64,000 nucleotides of DNA. Origin: Pseudomonadota bacterium (GTDB lineage: Bacteria; Desulfobacterota; Binatia; UBA1149). The notes below the pieces were generated by a model that was not told the origin of the DNA, did not search any database, and saw nothing but the letters and a program-made list of their open reading frames with translations. The stretch lies in contig JACNKC010000047.1 of assembly GCA_014382245.1 (NCBI GenBank), forward strand, positions 1-64,000, given 5' to 3'. Within the stretch, counting starts at the first letter, position 1. The number at the start of each line of letters is the position of its first letter. The position numbers and the translations under genes are program-made. Shown here in pieces: positions 1-11,413 of the stretch.

Positions 1-202
1 GGACAACCTTGACGCCTGTCGCAACAACTGCTCGCTGCCCAGCTGCGGCGACGGCCTGCTTGACCCCGGCGAGGCCTGCGACGACGGCAACCTGGACAAC
101 AGCGACGCCTGTCGCAACGACTGCTCGCTGCCCAGCTGCGGCGACGGCTTGCTTGACCCCGGCGAGGCCTGCGACGACGGCAACACGGACGACAGTGATG
201 GC
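1..202 (+). repeat. 93-bp in-frame tandem repeat
   Basis: Positions 1-93 and 94-186 are nearly identical at DNA level, and a third copy starts at 187 and decays. The period equals 31 codons of the Cys-rich repeat. Near-identity at synonymous sites suggests recent duplication or homogenisation. The array probably continues left of the window. Confidence 0.85.
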
Positions 203-784
203 TGTTCGAACGCGTGCCTGACCCAGCGTATCTGCGGTGATAGCAGCAATGACAGGCGACTGACGGCTTCGGATGCGCTTATGTTATTGCGCCGGGCCGT
301 CGGGCAGAACCTGGTTTGCCCCGACTACGTTTGCGATGTAGACGGTAGTGGTGCGATCACGGCTACCGACGCGTTGAAGATTCTTCGAAGGGCCGTCGGC
401 ATTGAGGTTTCACTTAACTGCGGACCGGTGACCTCGGTTATGTTCCGCGTTGAAACGGGGGTGTCCATGGTCGAGCTGACCCTGCTGGTCGAGTTCGACG
501 CTAACGTCGGGGATTTTGTAGAAGGGGCCGGGATCCCGCTGTGCCGGGCTATCGACAGCGCGGTGTCAGTTTCTGCGACCAGGCTGTCTAGGCAGGCGCT
601 GAGCATCGAGCTCTTCTCTCCCGGCGCCGTGATGGTGAGTCCCTCTAACACTGTAAGATGTGACTTTACGGCCGCTATTTCCGACCTACGTGAATCTGAC
701 TTCGACCTGACAGTTACCAGTGCGAGTGACGCCAGCAGTATCGGTGTCGTTCCCTTGCCCGCGGTCAGGGCCATCCCCTGGTAA
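2..784 (+). CDS. Cys-rich repeat (DUF4215-like) / dockerin protein, 5' end missing
   Basis: The reading frame is open to the left edge, so this is the C-terminal 260 residues of a longer secreted protein. The first part has 31-residue Cys-rich repeats with the pattern CGDGLLDPGEACDDGN, as in the DUF4215/Myxococcus Cys-rich repeat family. A dockerin-like pair of helices follows (TASDALMLLRRAVG and TATDALKILRRAVG); only the second has a canonical Ca-binding loop (DVDGSGAITATD). The last ~110 residues look like a beta-sandwich, possibly cohesin-like, which is an inference from pattern only. Such proteins are usually surface-exposed or secreted. The ORF track start at 149 is an internal TTG inside a repeat and not the true start. 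The frame ends with TAA. Confidence 0.8.
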   Translation, partial: DNLDACRNNCSLPSCGDGLLDPGEACDDGNLDNSDACRNDCSLPSCGDGLLDPGEACDDGNTDDSDGCSNACLTQRICGDSSNDRRLTASDALMLLRRAVGQNLVCPDYVCDVDGSGAITATDALKILRRAVGIEVSLNCGPVTSVMFRVETGVSMVELTLLVEFDANVGDFVEGAGIPLCRAIDSAVSVSATRLSRQALSIELFSPGAVMVSPSNTVRCDFTAAISDLRESDFDLTVTSASDASSIGVVPLPAVRAIPW

Positions 785-1089
785 GTCGGCAGAAGATTCA
801 GATTCCATTTTCTTCTATGCCCCGACGATAACAGTAGGCGCTTTTACTGGCCCCGCGGGCTTGGGTCTGATGGGCGCAGAGAACCAGCCCGTAACTGCTT
901 GCGGCCTCCAGGTCGTGTTGCCCCGCTTGAAATCTTTCGGAAATTCCAGCGTTGCCACGGTGGGTACGCTGACATTTCGTCCCCGCCCGGTCCACGCCGC
1001 AATACTGGCGGCACGATCGAACTTGGGCATTGTGTAACTCGTGGCTTCAACGTAGGTTCCGCGGGCGAGGGGATCGCAAGGGAGTCGCA
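785..1089. other. Intergenic stretch, nothing recognised
   Basis: Roughly 300 bases between the dockerin protein and the split-barrel gene. The open frames here (720..1037 and two on the minus strand) have no recognisable family, no good ribosome binding site and overlap a better gene. I see no RNA gene or clear terminator. Confidence 0.4.
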
Positions 1090-1512
1090 ATGGGACGATT
1101 GACCGAAGAAGAAGCCGAAGACTTGCTGGCCGAACCGGAGATCGCGGTGCTGTCGGTTGTAAATGACCATGGAGCGCCGGAGGGCACGCCGGTCTGGTTT
1201 GAATACCGCGACAAGCGCATCCAGATAATGGTGGGCGCCAATTCGCACAAAGCGCGCTGCGCGAGAGTAAACCCCTTGGTTTCGGTCACCCTCGATACGC
1301 GGCAGGCGCCTTACCGGGGGATCTGCCTGCGCGGAACGGTGACCTTCGCCGAACCCGACGGCGAGCAAGCCCGGCGCATTGCGCGGCACTACCTGGGCGA
1401 AGAAATGGGAGACGCTTACATCGAGGCGACGGCCGCGACCCTCGCAGACCAGGTGCTCCTCGACATCAACATAGACAGCAGCTTCAGCTGGGATTACTCG
1501 AAGGGGTTCTGA
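1090..1512 (+). CDS. Pyridoxamine 5'-phosphate oxidase-like split-barrel protein
   Basis: A 140-residue protein of the PNPOx-like split beta-barrel fold, which binds FMN or F420. The N-terminal helix followed by a strand of the type AVLSVVNDHGAPEGTPVWFEYRD, and then SHKARCARVNPLVSVTLD, fits the family of small F420/FMN-dependent reductases annotated as TIGR03618-like. I chose ATG 1090 over the track start 1030, because AAGGGAG sits just upstream and the extra residues look non-coding. The stop codon is immediately followed by the ATG of an SDR dehydrogenase, so the two are likely co-translated. The substrate and the choice of FMN versus F420 cannot be read from sequence. Confidence 0.8.
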   Translation: MGRLTEEEAEDLLAEPEIAVLSVVNDHGAPEGTPVWFEYRDKRIQIMVGANSHKARCARVNPLVSVTLDTRQAPYRGICLRGTVTFAEPDGEQARRIARHYLGEEMGDAYIEATAATLADQVLLDINIDSSFSWDYSKGF

Positions 1513-2346
1513 ATGAAACTCGATGGACAGAGGGCTTTTATAACCGGTGCGGCTTCGGGACTGGGTGCCGAAATAGCGATTCTTTATGCGGCCAACGGTG
1601 CCAGGGTTTACGTCAGCGATATAAACGAAGACGCCGCGGCTTCCGTTGCCGCCCGTTGTTGTGAGCTGACCCAGGGTTCGGTATCGGGGCCTTGCGACGT
1701 GAGCGACTCGTCGTCGGTGAAAGAGGCCTTCGCGTCGTTGCTCACGGAACTCGGCGGCATCGATATCCTCGTTAATAACGCTGGCATTATTCACACCGAC
1801 CCTGACTACCTCGAGGCTAATGCGTCGGCGGTGCAGGCCCAGATCGAAGAGTCGATGCAGGGGCAGGGCATAAAAACCCACCTGCGCAGCATCGAATTGC
1901 TCAGCGACGAGATGTTCGATCGCATGATGCGCGTACACATGTACGGTACGTTTTACTGTTGCAGGGAGGCACTGCCGCTCATGCGCGAACAGGGCGGCGG
2001 TAGAATCATCAACATGGGATCCCTGATGGGAGCGGCGTCGCTCACCGGAGCCCCGGACTACTGTGCCGCAAAGGGGGCCATCATGGCTTTTACCCGTGCG
2101 ACGGCCAGGGAAGGGGCCAGCTACGGTGTTCGTGCCAACGCCATAGCCCCGGGCTTCATAGAAACACCGCTGTTGGACCCGGTCGATAGAACGACCCTGG
2201 ACATGATTGCCATGCAGACGCCGATGCAGCGACTCGGCACGGCTTCCGAGGTGGCGACCACAGCGTTGTTCCTGGCGAGCGATGACTCTTCGTTTTTTAC
2301 CGGGCAGGTGCTGGCACCCAATGGCGGCATCTACATGTCGCAGTAA
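1513..2346 (+). CDS. Short-chain dehydrogenase/reductase (SDR)
   Basis: A 277-residue classical SDR. It has the N-terminal cofactor motif TGAASGLG (TGxxxGxG), an acidic residue after the second strand (SDINED), which suggests NAD(H) preference, the structural motif NNAG, the catalytic Ser in GSLMGAAS and the active-site YCAAK (YxxxK). A C-terminal 'PNGG' segment is typical. It is slightly longer than the usual 250 residues because of an insertion of about 30 residues after NNAG that probably shapes the substrate pocket. The start directly follows the stop of the split-barrel protein, implying one transcript. The substrate is unknown; the neighbourhood suggests acyl-CoA or lipid metabolism, which is inference. 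Confidence 0.9.
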   Translation: MKLDGQRAFITGAASGLGAEIAILYAANGARVYVSDINEDAAASVAARCCELTQGSVSGPCDVSDSSSVKEAFASLLTELGGIDILVNNAGIIHTDPDYLEANASAVQAQIEESMQGQGIKTHLRSIELLSDEMFDRMMRVHMYGTFYCCREALPLMREQGGGRIINMGSLMGAASLTGAPDYCAAKGAIMAFTRATAREGASYGVRANAIAPGFIETPLLDPVDRTTLDMIAMQTPMQRLGTASEVATTALFLASDDSSFFTGQVLAPNGGIYMSQ

Positions 2347-2478
2347 ACTGCGCGGCGGTGAGAATCTCCCCCGCTGTTGCTGCGTGGGCCACGGCGTGCG
2401 TGATCTGCTGGTCGCTGAGGGCGCAACACTCACGCGGCTGGAAAGAGCCGAGTAACGCCGAGCCCGCTCCTTCGTTGC

Positions 2479-4476
2479 TCAGCCGCGCTTGTCGCTCACC
2501 AGTTCTACGATGTCGCTCATGATGCTGGTCAATTCGAAGTCCCGCGGGGTGTATACCCCTGCGACGCCCAGGGCCTTGAGTTGGTCGGCGTCCGCGTCGG
2601 GAATGATTCCGCCCACGACCAGGGTCACGTCTCCAAGCTCGAGCTTCTTCATCTTGTCTACGAGGTCGGGGACCAGCGTCATGTGTGATCCCGAAAGTAT
2701 ACTCAGGCCGATCGCGTCCACGTCTTCTTCCTGGGCAGTGGCCACTATTTCGTCACTGGTCAGGCGGATGCCGTGATATATGACCTCCATGCCGCAGTCG
2801 CGCGCGCGTACCGCGATCTGTTCTGCGCCGTTGCTGTGGCCGTCGAGGCCCGGTTTACCAACCAGCAGCCTCAGCGTGTGGCCGAGGCGCTCGCCGAGCG
2901 CTTTTACCTTTTCGCGTACCGCAACCACAGCCTCGTTGTCGGCCGCCGACTGGCCGCCCACGCCGGTGGGAGCGCGGTATTCACCGAAGACGTCGCGCAG
3001 TACCTGTGACCACTCCCCGGTAGTCAGCCCGGCCGAAGCGGCAGCGATCGAGCTCTCCATGATGTTGCTGCCGCTTGTTGCCGAATCGCGCAGGGCCTGC
3101 AGGGCCACCTCGACATCGTCTTTATTGCGTTTTGCCCTGAAGGCTTCAAGGCGTTCGATCTGCTCGCGCTCGGCCGATACATCGACCTTGAGTATGGCGT
3201 TGTCCATGTCCGAGGTGAGCGGCGAAGGCTCACTCTCGGCCCAGCGATTGACTCCCACGACGCACTGCTCGCCTGCCTCGATGCGGCGCAATCGCCGCGC
3301 GTTGGAATCCACCAGGCGCTGCTTCATGTATCCGGCTTCGACGGCCTCGACCGCGCCGTCCATCTCGTCAATACGCTCAAGCTCCTCGTAGGCTTCTGCG
3401 ATCAGGCTGTCCACCTTGGCCTGAACCACCGGCGATTCGTCGAGGATGTCGGCGTACTCCAGCAGGTCGGTTTCGTAAGCCATTATCTGTTGCGTTCTCA
3501 GCGCCCACTGCTGGTCCCAGGGCCGGGGCAGGCCGAGGGCCTCGTTCCAGGCCGGGAGCTGAACGGCCCTCGCGCGGGCTTTTCTGGACAGCACAACCCC
3601 GAGCATCTCCAGCGCTATTCGGATGGCGTTGTTCTCGGGTTGCTGCTCGGTGAGGCCCAGCGAATTGACCTGCACGCCGTAACGGAACCGCCTGAGCTTG
3701 GGGTCTTCCACCCCGTAGCGTTCGCGCCCGAGCTTGTCCCAGGTCTCGACAAACGCGCGCATCTTGCAAGTCTCTTCTATGAAACGGATGCTGGCGTTCA
3801 CGAAGAATGAGATACGGCCGAAGACCCGTACCATGGTCTCGCTGTCCATTCCGGGTCGTTTTTTGACCTCGTCGAGTACGGCTATGGCGTTTGCCAGCGT
3901 GAACGCGAGTTCCTCGGACGGCGTGGCCCCGGCCTCCTGCAGGTGGTAGCTGCAGATGTTGATCGGGTTCCACTTTGGAATATTGCTGATCGTGTACTCG
4001 ATGATGTCGCCGGTGAGACGCATCGACTGGGTGGGAGGAAACACGTAGGTGCCCCGCGAAAGGTATTCCTTGATGATGTCGTTCTGAATGGTCCCCTGCA
4101 GGCCACCGGGGTCAACCCCCTGGCGCTCGGCCACCGCGACGTACAGCGCCAGCAGCCAGGCGGCGGTGGCGTTGATGGTCATCGACGTGTTCATGCGGTC
4201 CAACGGTATGTCGTTGAACAAGGTTTCCATGTCGGCGATGCTGTCAACCGGCACGCCGACTTTACCTACTTCGCCGCGCGCGAGGGGATGGTCCGAGTCG
4301 TAACCGGTCTGCGTAGGCAGATCGAAAGCTACGCTCAGGCCGGTCTGGCCCTTTTCAAGGTTGCCCCTGTAGAGCGCGTTCGAGGCCTCGGCCGAGCTGT
4401 GGCCAGAGTAGGTACGAAAAATCCACGCGCGGTCCTTTTCGACCTGCTTCGTGGCGGAATTATCGGTAGATGCCAT
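2479..4476 (-). CDS. meaA: MeaA-type acyl-CoA mutase (ethylmalonyl-CoA mutase-like), B12-dependent
   Basis: A 665-residue coenzyme-B12 mutase on one chain. The N-terminal catalytic TIM-barrel starts with RAWIFRTYSGHSSAEASN and PTQTGYDSDHPLARGEVGKVGVP, a signature of the MeaA/Ecm branch rather than of classical methylmalonyl-CoA mutase large subunits. The C-terminal B12 domain carries the base-off motif DGHSNG (DxHxxG) near residue 538 and the SxLSGSH segment. In the ethylmalonyl-CoA pathway, Ecm converts ethylmalonyl-CoA to methylsuccinyl-CoA. No other gene of that pathway (croR, ccr, mch) is in this window, so a methylmalonyl- or isobutyryl-type substrate remains possible. The gene is divergent from the acyltransferase at 4581. 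Confidence 0.85.
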   Translation of the reverse strand: MASTDNSATKQVEKDRAWIFRTYSGHSSAEASNALYRGNLEKGQTGLSVAFDLPTQTGYDSDHPLARGEVGKVGVPVDSIADMETLFNDIPLDRMNTSMTINATAAWLLALYVAVAERQGVDPGGLQGTIQNDIIKEYLSRGTYVFPPTQSMRLTGDIIEYTISNIPKWNPINICSYHLQEAGATPSEELAFTLANAIAVLDEVKKRPGMDSETMVRVFGRISFFVNASIRFIEETCKMRAFVETWDKLGRERYGVEDPKLRRFRYGVQVNSLGLTEQQPENNAIRIALEMLGVVLSRKARARAVQLPAWNEALGLPRPWDQQWALRTQQIMAYETDLLEYADILDESPVVQAKVDSLIAEAYEELERIDEMDGAVEAVEAGYMKQRLVDSNARRLRRIEAGEQCVVGVNRWAESEPSPLTSDMDNAILKVDVSAEREQIERLEAFRAKRNKDDVEVALQALRDSATSGSNIMESSIAAASAGLTTGEWSQVLRDVFGEYRAPTGVGGQSAADNEAVVAVREKVKALGERLGHTLRLLVGKPGLDGHSNGAEQIAVRARDCGMEVIYHGIRLTSDEIVATAQEEDVDAIGLSILSGSHMTLVPDLVDKMKKLELGDVTLVVGGIIPDADADQLKALGVAGVYTPRDFELTSIMSDIVELVSDKRG

Positions 4477-4482
4477 CGGTCA

Positions 4483-4511
4483 GGCCTAGCAGGCTGCCGG
4501 TGTTTGCTCAA
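4483..4511 (-). promoter_or_regulatory. Possible leaderless promoter of meaA-like gene
   Basis: On the minus strand TTGAGC and TAGGCC are 17 bp apart, and TAGGCC ends 6 nt before the ATG at 4476. The -10 match is poor (only TA fits), so this rests mainly on the spacing shared with other genes in the window. Confidence 0.25.
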
Positions 4512-4544
4512 GGAGACGACAGGCTGCTGTCCCCCCGGGTGAGC

Positions 4545-4573
4545 TTGGGCGGGAGGGCGGCTGGGGTTACACT
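4545..4573 (+). promoter_or_regulatory. Putative sigma70-like promoter placed for a leaderless transcript
   Basis: TTGGGC, 17 bp, TACACT, then 7 nt to GTG 4581. Transcription would start at or next to the start codon. There is no convincing Shine-Dalgarno. Confidence 0.5.
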
Positions 4574-4580
4574 TGCGGGG

Positions 4581-5486
4581 GTGGGCAGAGTAATTGACAT
4601 GGTCGCATATGGCATGTTGCGAGCGGCCTGGGCACTGGGTGCCGCGCTGCCACTGGCGGTGACAAGGGGCGCCCTCGAGGGCCTCGGCAGCCTGGCCTCC
4701 AGGGTCGACGCCCGTCACAGGCGGGTCATCGACAGCAACCTGCGCCAGGCGTTTCCTTCCTGGGACGCCGGCCAGCGAAATCGTTGCTCCAGGGTCGTTT
4801 TTCGCAGCTGGGGACGCATGATGGCCGAACTCATGCATTCGCGTGCCTTGCTGGCCAACGGGAGTATCCGCGGCGTCGAAAAGGTTGTCGCTGCGGTATC
4901 TGAACTGGCCGGTGCTGGCAACGGGGTGTTGTTACTGACCGCTCACAGCGCCAATTTCGAATTGATGGCCCGGGCTGTCGGTAACAGTGGCGTAGCCATG
5001 AGCGCCTTTTACCGGCCAATGCGGAACAGGCTGATAAACGATTTTCTGCTGGCCCAGCGATCAGAGGCCGGCGTGAGCTCGGTGGGCAGGGGCAGTGCCC
5101 TGCGCGAAATAGTGAGCGTTCTTGCTGCCGGCGGCGTGGTGGCAGCCCCCTTGGACCAGAACCAGGGCCACGGGAGGGGGGTTTTCGTGGATTTCTTTGG
5201 TCGTCCGGCCTGTACGTCGACCATGCTGGCGAGGTTGTCGTTGGCGAGCTCGGCCCCCGTTCTGCCGGTATTTGCCAGCTGGGACAGCGACGGCCTCGTG
5301 ATTGATGTGAGGCCGGCGGTGCATCCACCTTTGTCACCGGCCGACAGGCGACAGGCGGCTACAGATCTTACTGCCAACTATACCGAGCTCGTAGAGCAGC
5401 AGGTGCGATCCCGGCCCGAGCAGTGGAACTGGGCCCACCGGCGCTGGAAGACCCGTCCGGCAGCCGAAACGGCTTCCGCTGAATAA
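4581..5486 (+). CDS. Lysophospholipid / lipid A-type acyltransferase (LpxL/HtrB family)
   Basis: A protein of about 301 residues in the LpxL/HtrB acyltransferase superfamily. These are inner-membrane enzymes that transfer an acyl chain to lipid A precursors or related glycolipids. The catalytic HX4(D/E) motif is visible as HSANFE, followed by the family-typical DQNQGHGRGVFVDFFGRPA segment and ending in EQWNWAHRRWK. The N-terminus has one hydrophobic anchor. The track start at 4470 would run into the divergent gene; GTG 4581 is preferred because a -35/-10 pair ends 7 nt before it, with ATG 4599 as the alternative. Whether the acceptor is lipid A or a phospholipid cannot be decided here. Confidence 0.8.
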   Translation: MGRVIDMVAYGMLRAAWALGAALPLAVTRGALEGLGSLASRVDARHRRVIDSNLRQAFPSWDAGQRNRCSRVVFRSWGRMMAELMHSRALLANGSIRGVEKVVAAVSELAGAGNGVLLLTAHSANFELMARAVGNSGVAMSAFYRPMRNRLINDFLLAQRSEAGVSSVGRGSALREIVSVLAAGGVVAAPLDQNQGHGRGVFVDFFGRPACTSTMLARLSLASSAPVLPVFASWDSDGLVIDVRPAVHPPLSPADRRQAATDLTANYTELVEQQVRSRPEQWNWAHRRWKTRPAAETASAE

Positions 5487-5537
5487 CCCCAGCTTCAGTT
5501 CAGAGTAACCGGGCTGAGGCGGGTTCAGATAAATTAG

Positions 5538-5553
5538 AATTACTTGTGTAATT
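5538..5553. repeat. Small palindrome AATTAC-TTGT-GTAATT upstream of korA
   Basis: A perfect 6-bp inverted repeat with a 4-nt spacer lies in an unusually AT-rich 190-bp gap before korA. It could be a repressor operator; no regulator is identified. It is too short to exclude chance. Confidence 0.35.
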
Positions 5554-5676
5554 AGGGCTTGAGTATTTGATATCGTAATCTTGCTTGTTTAGCTTGGAAG
5601 AACCGACCCTGCTGACCGTCCTGCGTGGGCAGCCAGCAGGTGCTACGGGCAAATCTGATGATAGTGAGGCAATTAA

Positions 5677-8561
<2,885 letters not shown>

Positions 8562-8627
8562 GGCGCTTGTAAGTTCATCGGGCGTGCCTTGGGATGCCCC
8601 TCGAACGGGCAACAGGAGAGAACAGAG

Positions 8628-9173
8628 ATGAAAGAGACCGAAGGAGTTGAAGAATTCATCGATGAGAGCATGGAAGAACTCAAGGGGGTAAGTGGCGATG
8701 GCGTGCTCGACGAAGACGCGCTGCGCGAGCCCGTGAGTACGCTCGAACCGCGTAAACCGGTGGTGGTCGGTCCGCAAACACCGGCACTGGAGGCCGTGGC
8801 GGTGATGCGCGAGCAGGGAATGGGCTGCGTGCTGGTCGTCCGGTCTAATCGCTTGAAGGGTATTTTCACAGAGAGGGATGTCTTGAACAACCTGGTCGGG
8901 CTGGGCCCGGAGGTGACCAAGACGCCGGTGCGTAAGTTGATGACGGGCAACCCCGAAACTCTCAGGCCCAGCGATTCAATAGCCTACGCCTTGAACAAGA
9001 TGAGCCTGGGCGGCTATCGCCACATTCCGCTGGTCGACAACTCGGATGCGCTGGTGGGAGTCATTTCGGTCAAGGACATCGTCAACTACCTGGTCAAGCT
9101 GTTTCCCAAGAGCGTGATGAATCTTCCCACCCTTCCGCGAGGTAATTACGCCCGCGAAAGAGAAGGGGCCTGA
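8628..9173 (+). CDS. CBS-pair domain protein
   Basis: A 181-residue protein with an acidic N-terminal helix of ~45 residues and two CBS motifs (about 46-100 and 112-172). The first contains MREQGMGCVLVVRSNRLKGIFTERD; the second ends in YRHIPLVDNSDALVGVISVKDIVNYL. CBS pairs bind adenine nucleotides and act as energy sensors. ATG 8628 has AGGAGAG in front and replaces the track's TTG at 8589. It sits 66 bp after korB and may tune or report on that pathway, which is inference from position only. Confidence 0.88.
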   Translation: MKETEGVEEFIDESMEELKGVSGDGVLDEDALREPVSTLEPRKPVVVGPQTPALEAVAVMREQGMGCVLVVRSNRLKGIFTERDVLNNLVGLGPEVTKTPVRKLMTGNPETLRPSDSIAYALNKMSLGGYRHIPLVDNSDALVGVISVKDIVNYLVKLFPKSVMNLPTLPRGNYAREREGA

Positions 9174-9298
9174 TCCGGGGAGGCGTGTTTCTGCCGGGTT
9201 GGTCTGGGCCATGAGCTTCGGCGCACAGGATATGGGCCCGGGGTCTTTCATACCGGGCATACTTACGATAAACAGGATGTAGCGGGAGGTGTGGCGGA

Positions 9299-10636
9299 AT
9301 GGCAGTGGATCGGGAAGGTAGTGTCAACTCGGAAGCCCTGGGCGGTGGCCTGGGTAAAGCCCTGGGTGAACTCAGCGTCGGCGACGCGCTTGAGTCGCTG
9401 AGGTTACAGGTCGACGGTCTGATCGACCAGCTCGCCAGCGCTGAAACCGAAGCGCGGGTCTCAACACGCGAACGCGAGCGCCCGGAATCACCGAGGACAG
9501 CCCGCGAAACTGAGCGTTCGCAAGAAACACCGGGTACGCGCAGGCTGCAGGGCGACCTTGGTGGTCTCGACCACGCCCACGGCCTCGAGAACGAAATCGA
9601 ATCTCTCGGTGGCAAGGTTGAATCGGCGACCGACATGCTTGCTTCGATGACCGACTTGCTGGAAGCCCAGGCGGAGCGCTTGGAAACGCTGGAACTGCAG
9701 GTCGGTGATCCGGATTTCGAACGCCCCTTGTCGCGCGAAGCCCCGGCAGCGGTTTTTCCTTCCGTTGATGCATTCGCAGCTGAAGAGCCGTTGCCCGCCG
9801 AAACCCCGTTGCGGGAAGAAGAAACCCCGTTGCGGGAAGAAGAGCCACCTGTAGAAGCTATTCAGTCACCGCCGTCAGCTGTCGCTGTTTCCGGTGCCGC
9901 GGCCTCGGCTGAGCGACTGGAGAGCATCGAACAGAAGATCGTGCGTCTGGGCAACAACGTGGCCTCGGTGCGCGCCCGAGTAGACGGCTTTGCTAAACTG
10001 TTGGGCAGCGGTAGCGCTGCTGGCCTTAGCGCTGGGGTGGACCACCGCGAGACAGCCACCGGCCGGCCCGTCGCTTCCGAAACCGAGACAGCCGAGCCAG
10101 CCCCGGCTGTCCGCCCGGATGAGCCTGCCGTACAGGCGGAGAATTTTCCTGACCTGGACCAGCGGCTCATAGCTCAGCTGGCTGACCGCGAGCTCGCGGT
10201 CATGGGAGGACGGGTACGCCAGCGCTCACGATCCCGGCGCAATGTGTTGGTGGTCGATTCGTCGCCCGACGCGCGCACCGTTCTCTCTATCTACCTTTCG
10301 CGGACCGGTTACCAGGTGGTTACGGCCTCGAGCGCAGAAGATTGCCTGTCGAAGCTCTGTTACCACGACGTCGATGCGGTGGTGCTCGAGCCTGATATGC
10401 CAGGCGCAGACGGTGGCCACGTTTGTCGCATCATCAGGAACGACCCGGCCTTCAAGGCCCACAGTCGCGTGCCGATCATTCTTTATACCTCTAACCCCCA
10501 GAAGTTTGATCGCAACACCGCCGAACGGTGGCAGGCGAGTGACTACGTGGTCAAGGGTGGAGACATGCTGCCACTGGTTTCGGCCCTGTTGCAGAGCTGC
10601 GAGGCAGTCGAGGCGGATGACGCCAATGATGCTTGA
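9299..10636 (+). CDS. Coiled-coil protein with C-terminal receiver domain lacking the phospho-acceptor Asp
   Basis: A 445-residue soluble protein. Residues 1-300 are low-complexity, Glu/Ala/Pro-rich with heptad-like stretches, including ETPLREEETPLREEE from a 21-bp duplication. From ~315 there is a CheY-like receiver: RNVLVVDSSPDARTVLSIYL, VVLEPDMPGADGG, PIILYTSNP and YVVKGGD. The phospho-acceptor, normally the D of LLDxxMPG, is Glu (VLEPDMPG), and the second acidic pocket residue is Ser (VVDSS). The Thr and Lys positions remain. Such Asp-to-Glu changes can mimic the phosphorylated state. The start has GGGAGG upstream. It overlaps the next gene, suggesting a coupled pair. No output domain is recognisable. 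Confidence 0.8.
   Translation: MAVDREGSVNSEALGGGLGKALGELSVGDALESLRLQVDGLIDQLASAETEARVSTRERERPESPRTARETERSQETPGTRRLQGDLGGLDHAHGLENEIESLGGKVESATDMLASMTDLLEAQAERLETLELQVGDPDFERPLSREAPAAVFPSVDAFAAEEPLPAETPLREEETPLREEEPPVEAIQSPPSAVAVSGAAASAERLESIEQKIVRLGNNVASVRARVDGFAKLLGSGSAAGLSAGVDHRETATGRPVASETETAEPAPAVRPDEPAVQAENFPDLDQRLIAQLADRELAVMGGRVRQRSRSRRNVLVVDSSPDARTVLSIYLSRTGYQVVTASSAEDCLSKLCYHDVDAVVLEPDMPGADGGHVCRIIRNDPAFKAHSRVPIILYTSNPQKFDRNTAERWQASDYVVKGGDMLPLVSALLQSCEAVEADDANDA
9800..9841 (+). repeat. 21-bp tandem duplication inside the receiver gene
   Basis: GAAACCCCGTTGCGGGAAGAA occurs twice without interruption, encoding ETPLREE twice in the linker. The two copies are identical, so the duplication is recent. 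Confidence 0.9.
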
Positions 10637-11381
10637 GTCGGCCGATGCCGATTCCCGGCTTAGCCCGGGCTCCCGTAGCCCGAGGGTAGGCGCGGGGGAG
10701 TGGCTGTGGGCCCTGGTACTTGTCCTGGTTTTTCCGCTCGCGGTCAGGGCCCAGGGAATGCTCGTTCTCAACCCCATGCCGCCCAGCTACGACCTGGGAG
10801 GCTTTTCGCTGAGCTCTCCCCCGGTCGACAACTGGCGAGAGACCCAGTCTTCGGCGACTTCCTTCCAGGCCGTTTATGCCGAGCGCGTTTCGGATGTGGA
10901 CATAAATCAGCGTTGCCACTTTATCGCGGAGTCTCACAAGGTGGATGACCCCGATTACCAGGGCGACTCCGCTTCGGCAGCCACCGCGGCCTGGAACCAG
11001 CACACTCAACTCAGGGGCGAGGCGCTCGTGGCATTTACCCGGGTGCAGGTCCTCGAGAAGGCGTCGGGTATTTTTACTTTTTCGCTGGTCGTGAAGGTGG
11101 GTGAAGAAAACGTACAGGAAACCTTCTTCATAATGCTGGCGCCCGATAAGTCTGAGTACTTCGTGGCCAAGCTCACCACCAAGGAGCCCCAGTTCCGCGA
11201 GGCCCCGTTTTATGCACCACTTATGCTCTCCTTATCGACCCTGCGCTGGCGCGCTGAACAGGCCGACGGCGATTCTCCGGCTGCGGAAACAACGGGAGAC
11301 GCGGTGGAGGGCGAATCGGGCGGTGACGATGCTTTGCCGGGGGACGAGTCGGGCGCTGAGGCGCCCCCTGTCCAACCTTGA
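10626..11381 (+). CDS. Exported protein of unknown function
   Basis: About 251 residues. The N-terminal ~25 residues precede a hydrophobic stretch WLWALVLVLVFPLAVRAQG that looks like an uncleaved anchor or a late signal peptide. The middle contains beta-strand-rich sequence (CHFIAESHKVDDPDY, VVKVGEENVQETFFIMLAPD), and the C-terminus is acidic and Gly/Ser/Glu-rich. I do not recognise the family. The gene overlaps the receiver-domain gene by 11 bp; ATG 10617, 10626 and 10629 are all possible starts, and GAGGCGG sits best for 10626. Coupling to the pseudo-receiver suggests a shared role at the envelope. Confidence 0.65.
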   Translation: MMLESADADSRLSPGSRSPRVGAGEWLWALVLVLVFPLAVRAQGMLVLNPMPPSYDLGGFSLSSPPVDNWRETQSSATSFQAVYAERVSDVDINQRCHFIAESHKVDDPDYQGDSASAATAAWNQHTQLRGEALVAFTRVQVLEKASGIFTFSLVVKVGEENVQETFFIMLAPDKSEYFVAKLTTKEPQFREAPFYAPLMLSLSTLRWRAEQADGDSPAAETTGDAVEGESGGDDALPGDESGAEAPPVQP

Positions 11382-11413
11382 CCAGCCGTTCACTTCAGGC
11401 AGCCGGGCTTTGT

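Noticed and set aside
1-202. CRISPR-like array
   Set aside because: The 93-bp repeats are contiguous, coding and without spacers; no cas gene is in the window.
720-1037. 105-codon frame after the dockerin gene
   Set aside because: It overlaps the dockerin gene end, lacks a ribosome binding site, and the product matches nothing I know. Possible but unsupported.
844-2433. 529-codon open frame on the minus strand
   Set aside because: It lies antisense to the split-barrel and SDR genes, both with clear family motifs; Arg/His-rich composition is typical of a shadow frame in GC-rich DNA.
4470-4580. Upstream start for the acyltransferase
   Set aside because: It would overlap the divergent meaA-like start and cover the promoter TTGGGC-17-TACACT.
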